A stretch of 64,000 nt of DNA. It comes from Burkholderiales bacterium (GTDB taxonomy: Bacteria; Pseudomonadota; Gammaproteobacteria; Burkholderiales; Burkholderiaceae_E). The stretch covers positions 186,001 through 250,000 of the forward strand of contig JAIYCW010000017.1 of NCBI GenBank assembly GCA_027487815.1, written 5' to 3'. Both the position numbers and the translations under genes were made by a program. Shown here piece by piece: positions 1-9,810 of the stretch. Within the stretch, counting starts at the first letter, position 1. Every line of letters starts with the position of its first letter. Below the pieces are notes generated by a model. That model saw only the letters and a program-made list of their open reading frames with translations. It ran no database searches and was not told the origin of the DNA.

Positions 1-878
1 GCTGCAGCATTTACCTGGCGGCTACCGGCTTCAACGCTATTGACCGAACCACTGATTAATGTCTTGATCTGGGCAGCAGCTTCGGCCGAGCGTTGGGCCA
101 GGCTGCGCACTTCGCCAGCAACCACGGCAAATCCGCGGCCCTGCTCACCTGCGCGTGCTGCTTCAACAGCAGCATTCAACGCAAGAATGTTGGTTTGAAA
201 CGCAATGCTGTCGATCACCGCAATGATCTCAACAATCTCGGAAGAGCTTTGCGTGATGCTGCGCATGGTTTGCTCAACCTCACCCATGACCTCACCACCT
301 CGCTTGGCCACCTCCGAGGATGAGCGCGCGAGCTGATTAGCTTGCCGTGCGCTTTGCGCGTTGGCGCTCACCGTGTTGGTCATGTTGGCAACACTCGAGC
401 TGGTTTCCTGCAGATTGGCTGCAGCCGATTCAGTGCGTGCGCTCAGGTCGCTGTTGCCAAGCGCCACTTCCGACGCTGCAGTCTCAATCTGTTCGACCGA
501 ATTGCGAACCTGATCCATCACCTCCTTGAGACGCAGGCGCAATCCTTCCATCGCCTCGCCCAGCTGCCGAAGTTCAGCCGCGCCACGAGCCAGCACCGGC
601 TGATCAAGATTATCTTTCTGCATCGCCTGGGCCGCAGACTTTATGTCTTCAACCGGGCGCAATACGCTGCGCAACAAACTCACTATCCAATACAAGGCTG
701 CAAGTCCTGCGCCCATTCCAATCGCAGCTCCGAACAGCAATTCCTCTTGTTGGGCCGCGAGTTTGTCCCAATGCATGAAGGCCGAGACCAGCGGCCCGCC
801 CAATGCCGCGATCACCACCAGGAAGGCAATGATCGATATCTGCCCGCGCGCTGAAAGCGCTGCCTTTGGAGATCGCAC
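1..878 (-). CDS. Methyl-accepting chemotaxis protein, 3' part cut by window edge
   Basis: Chemoreceptor that would control the CheA kinase through CheW. I start it at the GTG at 878, two bases after the cheW stop; the frame is open from there to base 1 (about 292 codons visible). It has two hydrophobic segments (about residues 14-34 and 47-65) separated by only about 12 residues, so the usual periplasmic ligand domain is missing. A HAMP-like stretch follows ([13 protein letters not shown]), then the signalling coiled coil with the conserved hairpin tip ([18 protein letters not shown], then [12 protein letters not shown]). Last visible gene of the cheZ-like/cheY/cheA/cheW string. The C-terminal methylation helix lies outside the window. 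The family call is firm; the signal sensed is unknown. Confidence 0.93.
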   Translation of the reverse strand, partial: MRSPKAALSARGQISIIAFLVVIAALGGPLVSAFMHWDKLAAQQEELLFGAAIGMGAGLAALYWIVSLLRSVLRPVEDIKSAAQAMQKDNLDQPVLARGAAELRQLGEAMEGLRLRLKEVMDQVRNSVEQIETAASEVALGNSDLSARTESAAANLQETSSSVANMTNTVSANAQSARQANQLARSSSEVAKRGGEVMGEVEQTMRSITQSSSEIVEIIAVIDSIAFQTNILALNAAVEAARAGEQGRGFAVVAGEVRSLAQRSAEAAAQIKTLISGSVNSVEAGSRQVNAA

Positions 879-880
879 GC

Positions 881-1372
881 TCAGGCTCCTACGATGGCCA
901 TCTCGGGTGACATCAAAAGCTTCTCGATATCCACCAGAATAAGCATCCGATCATTCATGGTGCCCAGGCCCAGAATGTAGCTGGAGTCCACAATTGCGCT
1001 CATCTCGGGGGCATCCCTGACGGTCGATGGATCAAGCTCCAGAACGTCTGACACAGAATCCACCACCATGCCGATGACCCGGCCACCAACATTGAGGATG
1101 ATCACTACAGTGAAGGTGGTGTACTCTGCCTCACCCAATCCAAACTTCAGGCGCAGGTCAATGATCGGCACAATCACGCCACGCAGGTTCACCACACCCT
1201 TGATGAATGCTGGTGCATTGGCAATCCGGGTCGGCTGTTCATAGCCACGGATCTCCTGCACCTTGAGGATGTCAATACCGTACTCCTCTTCGCCCAGACG
1301 AAAAGTGAGGTACTCACGCGGCCGAACTGTAGTGCTGGCGCGTTGTGGGGATTTGGTCATTTCTGCATACAT
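881..1372 (-). CDS. cheW: CheW-type chemotaxis adaptor
   Basis: Scaffold protein (163 aa) that couples the receptor to CheA in the signalling array. One CheW beta-barrel domain fills residues about 17-157 ([20 protein letters not shown] at the start, then [13 protein letters not shown], the usual receptor/CheA-binding face). Length is normal for the family. It follows cheA by 20 bases and precedes the receptor gene by 2 bases, so the three are surely co-transcribed. Confidence 0.95.
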   Translation of the reverse strand: MYAEMTKSPQRASTTVRPREYLTFRLGEEEYGIDILKVQEIRGYEQPTRIANAPAFIKGVVNLRGVIVPIIDLRLKFGLGEAEYTTFTVVIILNVGGRVIGMVVDSVSDVLELDPSTVRDAPEMSAIVDSSYILGLGTMNDRMLILVDIEKLLMSPEMAIVGA

Positions 1373-1392
1373 GGGGAAAGACTCCAGACAAA

Positions 1393-3528
1393 TTAGTGAC
1401 GGGCGCGTTTGACAAGGAAACCGACATCCAGGATGAGGGCCACCCGGCCATCGCCAAGGATCGTTGCACCCGACACACCGGGCACCTTGCGGTAATTGGC
1501 TTCCAGATTTTTCACGACAACCTGTTGCTGACCCACCAGCTCATCGACCATCAGGGCCACACGAATGCCTTCGGCCTCGATAACGATCAGGATGGCGCTT
1601 TGCGGCTCCGAATGCCGGGGCACATTGAACAGATCGTCCAGCGCAAGCACCGGAAGATATTCATCACGCACTTCAATCATGCGATTCGCACCGGCAATGT
1701 GGCGCAGCTGTTGGTTATCGAGTTGAATTGACTCAACCACCGATCCAAGCGGAAGAATGTAAGTCTCCTCAGCAACCCCCACCGACATGCCATCCATGAT
1801 GGCCATCGTGAGCGGCAGCTTCACCGACACGCGCGTACCGATACCTTCGGCCGAATCAAGTTCAACCGTGCCCCCCAGGCTCAGAATGTTGCGCTTGACG
1901 ACATCCATGCCCACGCCACGCCCTGAAACATCGGTAACCGCTTCGGCTGTGGAGAATCCGGGTTCGAAGATAAGCTGCCACACCTCGGCATCGGGCATGT
2001 CCTGTGTTACTGGCAAGCCGCGTTCCATCGCCTTTTTCAGAATCTTTTCGCGCGACAAACCTTTGCCATCATCACGCACCTGAATCACAATCGACCCGCC
2101 TTTATGTTCAGCAAGTAATGTGATCTTGCCCATGGCTGGTTTACCCTGAGCCATGCGCTCTTCGGGCGGCTCGATGCCGTGGTCCAAAGAATTGCGAACC
2201 AAATGAGTCAGGGGATCAGTGATCTTCTCGATCATGCCCTTATCCAACTCGGTGGCCTCACCCACGGTTTGCAATTCCACCTGTTTATTCAGGCGCGCTG
2301 CAAGGTCGCGCAGCATGCGCGGAAACCGGTTGAACACGGTGGCCATTGGAATCATGCGGATGGCCATGACCGCTTCTTGCAACTGGTGGGTGTTGCGTTC
2401 GAGATCGCCCAGATTGGTCATCAACTGTTGATGCACCAAAGGATCCAGACCCCGGCCAGTTTGTGCCAGCATCGCCTGGGTGATCACCAGCTCACCGACG
2501 AGATTGATCAATTGATCCACTTTTTCAATCGATACCCGAAGGGTGGCTGACTCCGCAGCCGGTGCGCTTGAAGCTTTTGGCGCCTCGGCCTTGGGGGCAG
2601 GGGTGACCGCAGGCGCAGCTACAGGTGCCTTGGGAGCCACTGAACCTTGAGGAGCTGCCTGTACGCTGGGCAAGGGCTCGAAGAAGCCAAAGCCTTCATC
2701 AGCAGCAGGCTGCGCTTGGACCGGGCTCGCCGCTGGCTTGACGATGGCCTGCTTGGGCATCACTTCAGTGGCTTCTTTGCGGGCAGCTTCAACGATCTCG
2801 ATGGCCTCGCGCGGCACATGAAAGGTAAACAGATCCAGCAACTCAGCTTGCGTGCTGCTCGACACCACATGAAAGCGACGCTTGCCGCGCTCATCCGGCT
2901 GGCCTTGATCAAGAGCCTTGATCGTGCCCAGGCCAGGGATCTCGTCAAACAAATCTGCGATGTTGTCGGCCATGGAGATCTTCTCCAGGGGCCCCACCAC
3001 AAGTTCGAAACCCTCGGTAGGCAGCTCGACCGGTCCGACTGCTGTTTGCATGGTCTGGGTGGCCTTGGGTGATGCTGGCACGACCACCGGAGGGCCGCTC
3101 GCCTCGCCTGTGGCGAGCACTCCAATACGCTCGACCAGTTCATCATTGCGCATTCCGGAGTGATTGCCGGACTGATGCGTTTGCAGCATGGCCTTGAGGT
3201 TGTCACCCGATTCAAGAAGCACGTCGACCATGGTGCTGGTGAGTTGTAACTCATGGCGGCGCAAGCGGTCCAGCAGGGTCTCCATGACATGGGTCAGGCT
3301 GGCCAGGTCTTCGAAACCAAAGGTCGCTGCTCCACCCTTGATGGAATGGGCACAGCGAAAAATCGCGTTCAAATCCTCATCGGAGGGCGCACCAACATCT
3401 AGTGCGAGCAACAAGGACTCCATGTTGTCGAGATTCTCGGAGGCCTCTTCAAAAAAGACCTGATAAAACTGGGTCAGATCGAAGCCGGGATCCTCTCCTC
3501 CGGATGCGCTCGTTTGCATTTCAGCCAT
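1393..3528 (-). CDS. cheA: Chemotaxis sensor histidine kinase CheA
   Basis: Cytoplasmic histidine kinase that phosphorylates CheY on a receptor signal. I start at the ATG at 3528, which overlaps the cheY stop (ATGGCTGA), giving 711 aa. Domains in order: HPt with phospho-accepting His61 ([12 protein letters not shown]); a P2-like segment about residues 170-255; an Ala/Pro-rich linker about 265-330; dimerisation helices ([20 protein letters not shown]); an HATPase domain with N box ([17 protein letters not shown]) and glycine-rich boxes ([16 protein letters not shown]); and a C-terminal CheW-like domain. All catalytic boxes look intact. The linker composition ([18 protein letters not shown]) is typical of a flexible tether. 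Confidence 0.96.
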   Translation of the reverse strand: MAEMQTSASGGEDPGFDLTQFYQVFFEEASENLDNMESLLLALDVGAPSDEDLNAIFRCAHSIKGGAATFGFEDLASLTHVMETLLDRLRRHELQLTSTMVDVLLESGDNLKAMLQTHQSGNHSGMRNDELVERIGVLATGEASGPPVVVPASPKATQTMQTAVGPVELPTEGFELVVGPLEKISMADNIADLFDEIPGLGTIKALDQGQPDERGKRRFHVVSSSTQAELLDLFTFHVPREAIEIVEAARKEATEVMPKQAIVKPAASPVQAQPAADEGFGFFEPLPSVQAAPQGSVAPKAPVAAPAVTPAPKAEAPKASSAPAAESATLRVSIEKVDQLINLVGELVITQAMLAQTGRGLDPLVHQQLMTNLGDLERNTHQLQEAVMAIRMIPMATVFNRFPRMLRDLAARLNKQVELQTVGEATELDKGMIEKITDPLTHLVRNSLDHGIEPPEERMAQGKPAMGKITLLAEHKGGSIVIQVRDDGKGLSREKILKKAMERGLPVTQDMPDAEVWQLIFEPGFSTAEAVTDVSGRGVGMDVVKRNILSLGGTVELDSAEGIGTRVSVKLPLTMAIMDGMSVGVAEETYILPLGSVVESIQLDNQQLRHIAGANRMIEVRDEYLPVLALDDLFNVPRHSEPQSAILIVIEAEGIRVALMVDELVGQQQVVVKNLEANYRKVPGVSGATILGDGRVALILDVGFLVKRARH

Positions 3529-3907
3529 GGGTCGCACCTGCAGGTTGTGGCAATACCTTGGCAATTACATTGAGTAATTTCACCGGATCAAAAGGCTTGA
3601 CCATCCAGCCAGTTGCGCCTGCTGCACGCCCCGCCTGTTTCATTGCGTCACTGGATTCCGTGGTCAGCATCAGGATCGGGGTGCGCTGATAGCCGGGCTT
3701 GCCACGCAGCTGCGCAACCAGAGTCAGGCCATCCATGCGAGGCATGTTCTGGTCAGTAAGCACAAGATCAACCTGGCGATCGCCGAGGCGCTCAAGCGCA
3801 TCAACTCCATCAATTGCCTCGATTACCTGGTGGCCCGCGCTTTTCAGCGTGAAGCACACCATTTGGCGCAACGAGGCAGAATCATCAACAGCGAGGATTA
3901 GAGCCAT
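3521..3907 (-). CDS. cheY: CheY-type single-domain response regulator
   Basis: Receiver-only protein (128 aa), the diffusible output of CheA. The acidic pocket D8/D9, the phospho-acceptor D52 (LTDQNMPRMDG), T82/T83 and K104 (MVKPFDP) are all present, so it should be phosphorylated normally. Its stop codon overlaps the cheA start, implying translational coupling. Whether it drives a flagellar motor, type IV pili or another output cannot be read from this window, which holds no flagellar or pilus genes. Confidence 0.94.
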   Translation of the reverse strand: MALILAVDDSASLRQMVCFTLKSAGHQVIEAIDGVDALERLGDRQVDLVLTDQNMPRMDGLTLVAQLRGKPGYQRTPILMLTTESSDAMKQAGRAAGATGWMVKPFDPVKLLNVIAKVLPQPAGATHG

Positions 3908-3928
3908 TGGAGTGTGTCCCTACACAGT

Positions 3929-4450
3929 TCAAAACAACTCGACCGAACCCGCGTCCATTTCACGCTGGGCTACCGGGCAAGCACGGTTAACAAATTCAAC
4001 AGGTAATGCAGGTTCTTCACCATCTTCCAGTGAAGCCCCGAGGAAATCGACTACGCTGGCCACGCGCTTGTGCACATGCCCGATCAGCTGCGCTGACATG
4101 TCATGAAACTGCAGAGCGATTACCGCCTGATCGATCACCTGCTTGAGATCGTCGAGCTGCTCGGAGTGCGGTGTCATCATGTCCAGCGAGTTTTGTGCCG
4201 CTGCAAACTTTTGCATCAGACGCAAGGCCGCATCGTCAATCAGCTGGGTCAGGCGCTCGAGCTCGGTGCTTGCACTCAGCAATTGATCCTGCAGCTCCAC
4301 AGCCTGGAGCGGCGAGATGCGCAAACTCCCCGCTGCAAGCGGTGGCGTATAAGCGCAGTAGTTTTCGTCTTCGGAACTCAAGAATGGCCTCGTTGAGATG
4401 GAGCCTTCATTTTCATGGCTTGATTGTGTCTGCGAATGGGCCCTGCCCAT
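3929..4450 (-). CDS. CheZ-like CheY phosphatase candidate
   Basis: 173-aa helical protein without signal peptide. Residues 48-135 are amphipathic helix. The stretch ALQFHDMSAQLIGHV (113-127) matches the catalytic pattern of CheZ (FQDLTGQ in E. coli), keeping the acidic residue (D117) and the glutamine four residues later (Q121) that act in CheY-P hydrolysis. The last residues (GSVELF) form a short acidic/hydrophobic tail like the CheY-binding tail of CheZ. It is shorter and more divergent than E. coli CheZ (214 aa). First gene of the che string, 21 bases before cheY, which fits a phosphatase role. Function is inferred from motif and context. Confidence 0.7.
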   Translation of the reverse strand: MGRAHSQTQSSHENEGSISTRPFLSSEDENYCAYTPPLAAGSLRISPLQAVELQDQLLSASTELERLTQLIDDAALRLMQKFAAAQNSLDMMTPHSEQLDDLKQVIDQAVIALQFHDMSAQLIGHVHKRVASVVDFLGASLEDGEEPALPVEFVNRACPVAQREMDAGSVELF

Positions 4451-4469
4451 CCTTCAAATAGCCCGGCTT

Positions 4470-6653
4470 TCATAGGCTTGATGTTGCTATCGAGCCAGAC
4501 GCCGATGCCGGAACGCCTGTTTGATTGAGTCGCTGCACAGTGGCGATCACCTGATCGGCCGGCTGCGGGCGGGCAAAGAAAAATCCTTGGACCAGGTTAC
4601 AACCCAGTGTGGATAGGGCTGCAACCTGAGCCTGGGTCTCCACGCCTTCAGCCACTACCGCGAGGCCAAGGGCATGCCCCAAACTGATGATGGCCCGCAC
4701 AATCGTGTCGGCCTGAGGAGACTGACCTAGTTCGTTGACGAAGCTTCTATCAATCTTCAGTTTTCCCAACGGCAGGCGCGCGAGATAGGCAAGCGATGAA
4801 TACCCGGTTCCGAAATCATCCAGCGACAGGGTTACACCGAGCCGATTGAGTTCATCAAGGCGGGGCCGGATTCGCTCAATGTCCCGCACCAGGTTGGTCT
4901 CGGTCAGCTCAATCTCGAGATCACCTGCGGCAAGTCCATAAGTTTCGACGGCGCTTTGAACCACACGACTCAGCGAGGGATGCTCAAAGTGCTCACTCGG
5001 TACATTGACTGCAACGCTTTGCAGACTCAAGCCTGCAGCACGCCATTGGTGTAATTGCCAGGCTGCCTGACCTATGGCCCACTCCCCCATCGGAATGATC
5101 AGACCGAGTTCTTCGGCCAATGGGATGAATTGGCCTGGAGGAATGAGCTGAGTGTCACGCCGCCAGCGCATGAGGGCTTCAACACCTACAACGCGGTGGC
5201 GCCGGGTATCAATAACTGGCTGGTAGTGAAGCTCAAACTGCCCTTCATCCAGCGCCCTGCGCAATGCAGTGGCCATTTCCAGCCGTATGCGTTGGGGTTG
5301 GGCCTCCTGCTTGGAGTACCAATGGACACCGGAGCGTCCGAGCGCTTTTTGCGTGGCAATAGCCAGATCGGCACGCGAGAGCAACAGCCCACTGCTGTCA
5401 CCATCCCGCGGAAACTGGGCGATCCCGTAGGAGGCCGAAACCACGACACTCTCGCCATTCACAAGAAACGGGCTGACAAAGGCGCGCTGGCACTTTTCGA
5501 TGAGATCATGCAGCCGCGAGCTGGTGTCGGACGCTGGCACCAGGAGTGCAAAGTCATCACCGGCTAGCCGAGCCAGGACAGGCCCCTTGGGCAGCACATC
5601 GGTACCGTAGGCCTGGCTATCGCTGGGGTCGAGATCCAGAAGATCGAGCCACCGACGAGTCAGCTGCACCAGCAAGTCATCGCCTGCAACCTGCCCGAAT
5701 TCGGCGTTGATCATGCCGAACTTGTCCAGATCAATCGCAACTATTGCAAACTGGGCGTCGGGCTGCTGAGCCAATGCTGAGGCACAAAGCAAAAAATGCT
5801 GCCGATTCACCAAGCCGGTCAAACTGTCAAAGTTAACCAAGCGCTTGATCTCTGCTGCGCTGGAATGTTCGTGACTGACATCGCGGGTAATCGCACGAAT
5901 TGACTTCACTCGCTGCCCGCGCATGTGCAAGACGCTCGCCCGATAGTGAAGCGTGCGCAGTACGCCGTCTGCCCCACGTACCTGCTGAGTGATCTCCACC
6001 GGCTGCTTGGTTTGAACCAGCTCCTTGATAGCGCTATTGATGCGATCGAGACCCACCGCCCCCATCAGGTCGGCTGTGACCTTGACCGGCAGCTCGGTGA
6101 TGTCATTGGGCAGCCCATAGACTGCAAACGCCCCCGGAGCGCCCCACATCCGATTGGTTTCGAGGTCCATATCGATGGACCCGATCCGGCCGGCTTCCTG
6201 GGCAATTTCAAGCTGCTGCTGGCGTTCGCTCAGTTGCCCGCTCACGGAGCGCAGGCGAATTACGCTTCGAACGCGCTGCAAGAGAAGACTCCAGCGACTC
6301 GACTTGACAAAAAAATCGTCAAAGCCGGCATCGAACGCACGCTGAACCGAACTATCATCTTCAAGACCGGTCAGCATCAAGGCGGGTACGCTGGCACAAG
6401 TGGGGTCTTCACGGATCAGGCGACAAGCACCAAACCCGTCGAGCCCCGGCAGGTTGGCATCGATCAAGACTGCATGAGGTTGAAACTGTTTGATGACCTG
6501 GTTGAGCTCTTTCGCGTCCTCCCGCTCCAGAACCTGACAACCGCGCTCCTCAAGCCCCTGCGTGATCAATAGCCGCCAAAGAGGATCGTCTTCAACAACG
6601 ATCAGCTTGAGGCAAGGTTCTGTCGGACTGAGGTCAGCAGCAGATTTGTGCAT
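4470..6653 (-). CDS. REC-PAS-GGDEF-EAL cyclic-di-GMP response regulator
   Basis: Response regulator of 727 aa from the ATG at 6653; an upstream TTG at 6668 is less likely. An N-terminal receiver has the phospho-acceptor in LIDANLPGLDG; a PAS-like segment follows, then a GGDEF domain whose active-site loop reads AGDDF, so cyclase activity is doubtful. The C-terminal EAL domain looks catalytically complete: GVEALMRWR, ELTETNLV, LDDFGTGYSSLAYL, LKIDRSFV, VAEGVET. Net activity is probably c-di-GMP hydrolysis controlled by phosphorylation. Only 19 bases separate it from the CheZ-like gene, which suggests co-transcription and a link between the chemotaxis-like kinase and c-di-GMP. Confidence 0.93.
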   Translation of the reverse strand: MHKSAADLSPTEPCLKLIVVEDDPLWRLLITQGLEERGCQVLEREDAKELNQVIKQFQPHAVLIDANLPGLDGFGACRLIREDPTCASVPALMLTGLEDDSSVQRAFDAGFDDFFVKSSRWSLLLQRVRSVIRLRSVSGQLSERQQQLEIAQEAGRIGSIDMDLETNRMWGAPGAFAVYGLPNDITELPVKVTADLMGAVGLDRINSAIKELVQTKQPVEITQQVRGADGVLRTLHYRASVLHMRGQRVKSIRAITRDVSHEHSSAAEIKRLVNFDSLTGLVNRQHFLLCASALAQQPDAQFAIVAIDLDKFGMINAEFGQVAGDDLLVQLTRRWLDLLDLDPSDSQAYGTDVLPKGPVLARLAGDDFALLVPASDTSSRLHDLIEKCQRAFVSPFLVNGESVVVSASYGIAQFPRDGDSSGLLLSRADLAIATQKALGRSGVHWYSKQEAQPQRIRLEMATALRRALDEGQFELHYQPVIDTRRHRVVGVEALMRWRRDTQLIPPGQFIPLAEELGLIIPMGEWAIGQAAWQLHQWRAAGLSLQSVAVNVPSEHFEHPSLSRVVQSAVETYGLAAGDLEIELTETNLVRDIERIRPRLDELNRLGVTLSLDDFGTGYSSLAYLARLPLGKLKIDRSFVNELGQSPQADTIVRAIISLGHALGLAVVAEGVETQAQVAALSTLGCNLVQGFFFARPQPADQVIATVQRLNQTGVPASASGSIATSSL

Positions 6654-6785
6654 GGCAGGCCGGCGCAAGATTCAATTCCATGACGTGAGCTTCGCATGAG
6701 AATTTCTGGTGCTAACTGCGGATAAGCCGTGGAAAAAACCAGCTAATCCGGACCGACGCCAACGCCTGTAATCGTTGTGCGCAAC

Positions 6786-7421
6786 CTAAGATGCAAAATC
6801 CAGATGGGCAAACCGTTGGATCATGCTGCTTGCACAGGCTTCGAGACTGCAAGATTGTTGGTGCGCCAGGTTCTGCAGCGCATTCAAGGCTGCTTCGCGA
6901 TGAATCTGCTGCTCGACCATCAACATTCCGGTGGCGACATCGATTGCGCTAAAGCTGGTTGCAGGTTTCGCATGCGTCCCGCTTTCAGGGGTATGGCTGA
7001 CCATGCGTGACTGCCCAAACTCAATCCAATCCGCTGTGCCCGCTTCGTCGGTGTTTCGCAAACTATGCAACAGCCGCTCGACCGCCTCAACCAATCGCAT
7101 CGAGTTGATGGGTTTGAAGAGGTAATCAAGGGCACCAATCGCCCGCGCCTGACGAATAGTCAGAGGATCGTTGAATGCACTGATAAAGACAAACGGCGTA
7201 CCCACAAAATCCCGCAGGTACGAAGCCACATCCATCCCGGTCGTGCCTTCCATTCGGATGTCGAGAATCGCGAGCACCGGGCGATGCTCGCGGGCCAACG
7301 CAATGGCCTCATCACCATCGTTGGCCTGCAGCACCGAATAACCGGCACCGCTCAATGCTGCCGCCGTAGTGGCAAGCACCAAACGATCATCGTCGCACAC
7401 CAAAACTTTTTGACTGGTCAT
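6786..7421 (-). CDS. Response regulator with ANTAR RNA-binding domain
   Basis: 211 aa from the ATG at 7421. The receiver domain (residues 4-120) has the acidic pocket CDDD at 9-12, phospho-acceptor D54 (LDIRMEG) and K103 (FKPINS). The C-terminal 50 residues (AIDVATGMLMVEQQIHREAA onward) form the three-helix ANTAR fold, which binds paired hairpins in nascent RNA and prevents termination. It lies downstream of a HisKA_2 kinase on the same strand; kinase/ANTAR pairs of this kind are known from EutW/EutV. No ligand or target RNA is identified here. Confidence 0.9.
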   Translation of the reverse strand: MTSQKVLVCDDDRLVLATTAAALSGAGYSVLQANDGDEAIALAREHRPVLAILDIRMEGTTGMDVASYLRDFVGTPFVFISAFNDPLTIRQARAIGALDYLFKPINSMRLVEAVERLLHSLRNTDEAGTADWIEFGQSRMVSHTPESGTHAKPATSFSAIDVATGMLMVEQQIHREAALNALQNLAHQQSCSLEACASSMIQRFAHLDFAS

Positions 7422-7580
7422 TGCTGCAAAAGAAAGGGTCCGCCCAAACCCGACGTTTGAGGCTAAGGAATATGACGAGTATCCCAAATGGCAGAGGCCA
7501 GAGCTATAGCGCTAACGGCTTACGGTGCCCATTCATCGGCGCCTGGGACCATTCGTCAGGAGCAGTGACTTGAACGCTAC

Positions 7581-7608
7581 TGTGACGCTTGTTACGTCAC
7601 ACTTTTTA
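7581..7608 (+). terminator. Intrinsic-terminator-like hairpin, + strand
   Basis: A perfect 7-bp inverted repeat (TGTGACG / CGTCACA, loop CTTGTTA) at 7581-7601 is followed on the + strand by CTTTTTAAT. All genes here are on the minus strand, so it would terminate antisense RNA. On the minus strand it sits across the stop codon of the kinase gene, where the U-tract is lost. The stem has only four G-C pairs, so strength is modest. Confidence 0.4.
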
Positions 7609-9727
7609 ATACTGGAGGTGACAAAACAAGGCACACCCGCACCTGATCCTCATGGTTCCTGAAGCTTAGATCTACGCCTTTGCGTGGCAGCATGGCCTTA
7701 ACCAATCCAAGACCTGTGGCCGAAAGCGGAACCTTCGGAAAATCAAATTGTGCCGGCATGCTCCCGGGGTTGGATAGGGTAATCAAACAAGTGCCCTGAT
7801 CGGCCCAGGCCAAATCAACGCGAATTTCATGGGGATGGTCTTGAACTGTGTGGCGCACTGCATTACCGAGCAGCTCATTGAGTACCAGCGCCAGGGGTAC
7901 CGCCTCGGCTTCGGAAATTCGACAGGTTTGCTGATGTTGCAAAGATGGCTCAAGGTGAAGTGAAAGCGTCAATGAAGACGGCAAGCCCCTTCGAATCACC
8001 TCGCACAGGCCCTCCAGCAACTTGGAAGGCAGCACGTCATCACTGTCCTTCACCTGCAAACCGTGCACCTGTGCAATGGCGTAGATCTGGTTGGCCGAGT
8101 CCTCCAGCGTTGAGCCAATCTCGGGCCGCGAGCGCGCGACTTGCTGAAGCAACCCGGCGACACCTTGCAGGTTGTTCTTAATCCGGTGATGCACTTCACG
8201 AATCAGGCGTTCGCGCTGCTGCATTGCCTCAAGTTGACGGCGTTGCTCAGACTCCCGCAGTTCGGTGATGTCTTCGCACACCAGCAATACCTGATCGTCT
8301 GAGTTCTTCAATACACTCAGGCGCACACGCAACAAGCGATAACCGTCCTGCCCCTTACGCTTGATCTGCAACTCGCAGGCCTGCACACGATTGCGCCGCA
8401 CTACAGCAAGAGCGTTTAGCAGCTCACTGCCCTGAGCCGCAGGCATACAGGACAACAGCAGCCTGGGATCACTGGCAAGTTGTTCAAGGCTCAGCCCGAA
8501 GTGCTCCTCGAAGGCAGGATTGCCGTACGCTAGCCGTGTCAACCCCCGATCGACCACCAACACAGCATCATCAACCGAATCCCCGAGCTGCTGCAGTACA
8601 TCCTCGGATCGCTCCAGAGCCGCTCTTGTTTGGCGATGTTCAAGGCTTGGTGAAAGATCCACCAAACTCAGAATAAAGCCCATTTGAGGCTGGTTCGAAT
8701 CAAGGTACTGGATACCCAGTTGGCAGGGCAACGCTGATCGCCCTTCAAGCTGCAACATGACCTGCGCATGAAACACCGCGTCTTGCTTCAAAACGTTTAT
8801 CGCCTGCGCATGAACTAGGCGCCAATCGGGATCAAGACGCAGCACCTCGTCGACGAGTTTGCCGGTAAGCACACCCTCCGTTTTGGAGGCCCCTGCGCCT
8901 CCAATCATCTGGGCAAATACGGGGTTGACTCGTAGCAACCGGTCATCACCAACATAGGCAATTCCAGCTCCTGCGTTACGCAACAACGCGGATTGCTGCA
9001 ATACCAGCTTGCGCAATTCACCGGCCAGTACGTGTTCGCCAGTTACGTTGACTGCGCTTGTAATGGATCCGGCTGCCGAGCTGGTATCGTTAATACTGCG
9101 GCTGTGCAGATCAAACCAATACACCCGCCCATTGGTCGCAGCAATTCGAATGCGTGCCTGGACTAATTTGTCGGTGTTTGCCACACGCGCCCAGTGGCGC
9201 TCCAGGATTGCTTTAGTCTCATCATCCCCCATGGCAGTGAATGGATCTTCTCGTCCAACCAATTCGGCGCTGTTGCAGCCCAGCTGTCGCAACAGTACCT
9301 GATTAACTCGCGAGACCTTGCCCTTGGCGTCGAGCAAAAGCATGCCAACAGGGGCTTGATCGAAGCTTCGGTTCTGCTGCTCAACCTGCTGCTCAAGCAT
9401 GCGTTGCGCCCAGACCTCCAGAGTGTTGTCAAAGATGCTGACATGAACGATTTCTTGTCCGCCAGCGGCCTTGAACCAGCGGTAAGCAAGGACATAGTGC
9501 TTTTCCCTCCCTTGGCTGTCACGCAGACAACGTCCCTTCAGCACACCTTGAAGCCCGGTGCGATCTGCCTTGCCCTTCAGCGTTTCATCCAGGTGTCTTA
9601 CACGCTCACCTCGAATGAAAGGCTCATCGCCCGGAGCATGAAACTCGATGGGATCTCGCCCGATCAATTGCTCACGCGGGTAGCCGAGATACTCGACATA
9701 GGCGGCATTCACCTCCAGAAGCTTCAT
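7592..9727 (-). CDS. Multi-PAS sensor histidine kinase (HisKA_2 type)
   Basis: Soluble-looking kinase with no clear membrane segment. Four PAS-like regions come first, then a HisKA_2 dimerisation helix with the phospho-acceptor in VHHRIKNN, and an HATPase domain (N box LALVLNELLGNAVRH, G box SATGLGLV). The start is uncertain. The first in-frame ATG is at 9727, but PAS homology (DFFYDSPVPQTLQAADDG) continues upstream to at least 9780, and the open frame runs on into the tRNA-His gene. No ATG, GTG or TTG lies between 9727 and the tRNA; ATT at 9802 or CTG are the only near-cognate choices. It pairs with the ANTAR regulator 170 bases downstream. Confidence 0.88.
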   Translation of the reverse strand: MKLLEVNAAYVEYLGYPREQLIGRDPIEFHAPGDEPFIRGERVRHLDETLKGKADRTGLQGVLKGRCLRDSQGREKHYVLAYRWFKAAGGQEIVHVSIFDNTLEVWAQRMLEQQVEQQNRSFDQAPVGMLLLDAKGKVSRVNQVLLRQLGCNSAELVGREDPFTAMGDDETKAILERHWARVANTDKLVQARIRIAATNGRVYWFDLHSRSINDTSSAAGSITSAVNVTGEHVLAGELRKLVLQQSALLRNAGAGIAYVGDDRLLRVNPVFAQMIGGAGASKTEGVLTGKLVDEVLRLDPDWRLVHAQAINVLKQDAVFHAQVMLQLEGRSALPCQLGIQYLDSNQPQMGFILSLVDLSPSLEHRQTRAALERSEDVLQQLGDSVDDAVLVVDRGLTRLAYGNPAFEEHFGLSLEQLASDPRLLLSCMPAAQGSELLNALAVVRRNRVQACELQIKRKGQDGYRLLRVRLSVLKNSDDQVLLVCEDITELRESEQRRQLEAMQQRERLIREVHHRIKNNLQGVAGLLQQVARSRPEIGSTLEDSANQIYAIAQVHGLQVKDSDDVLPSKLLEGLCEVIRRGLPSSLTLSLHLEPSLQHQQTCRISEAEAVPLALVLNELLGNAVRHTVQDHPHEIRVDLAWADQGTCLITLSNPGSMPAQFDFPKVPLSATGLGLVKAMLPRKGVDLSFRNHEDQVRVCLVLSPPVLKSVT

Positions 9728-9810
9728 GCCATCATCGGCGGCTTGCAGGGTCTGCGGAACGGGGGAATCGTAGAAGAAATCCTGGGCCCAGGCCTCAGGA
9801 ATGGGGAAAA

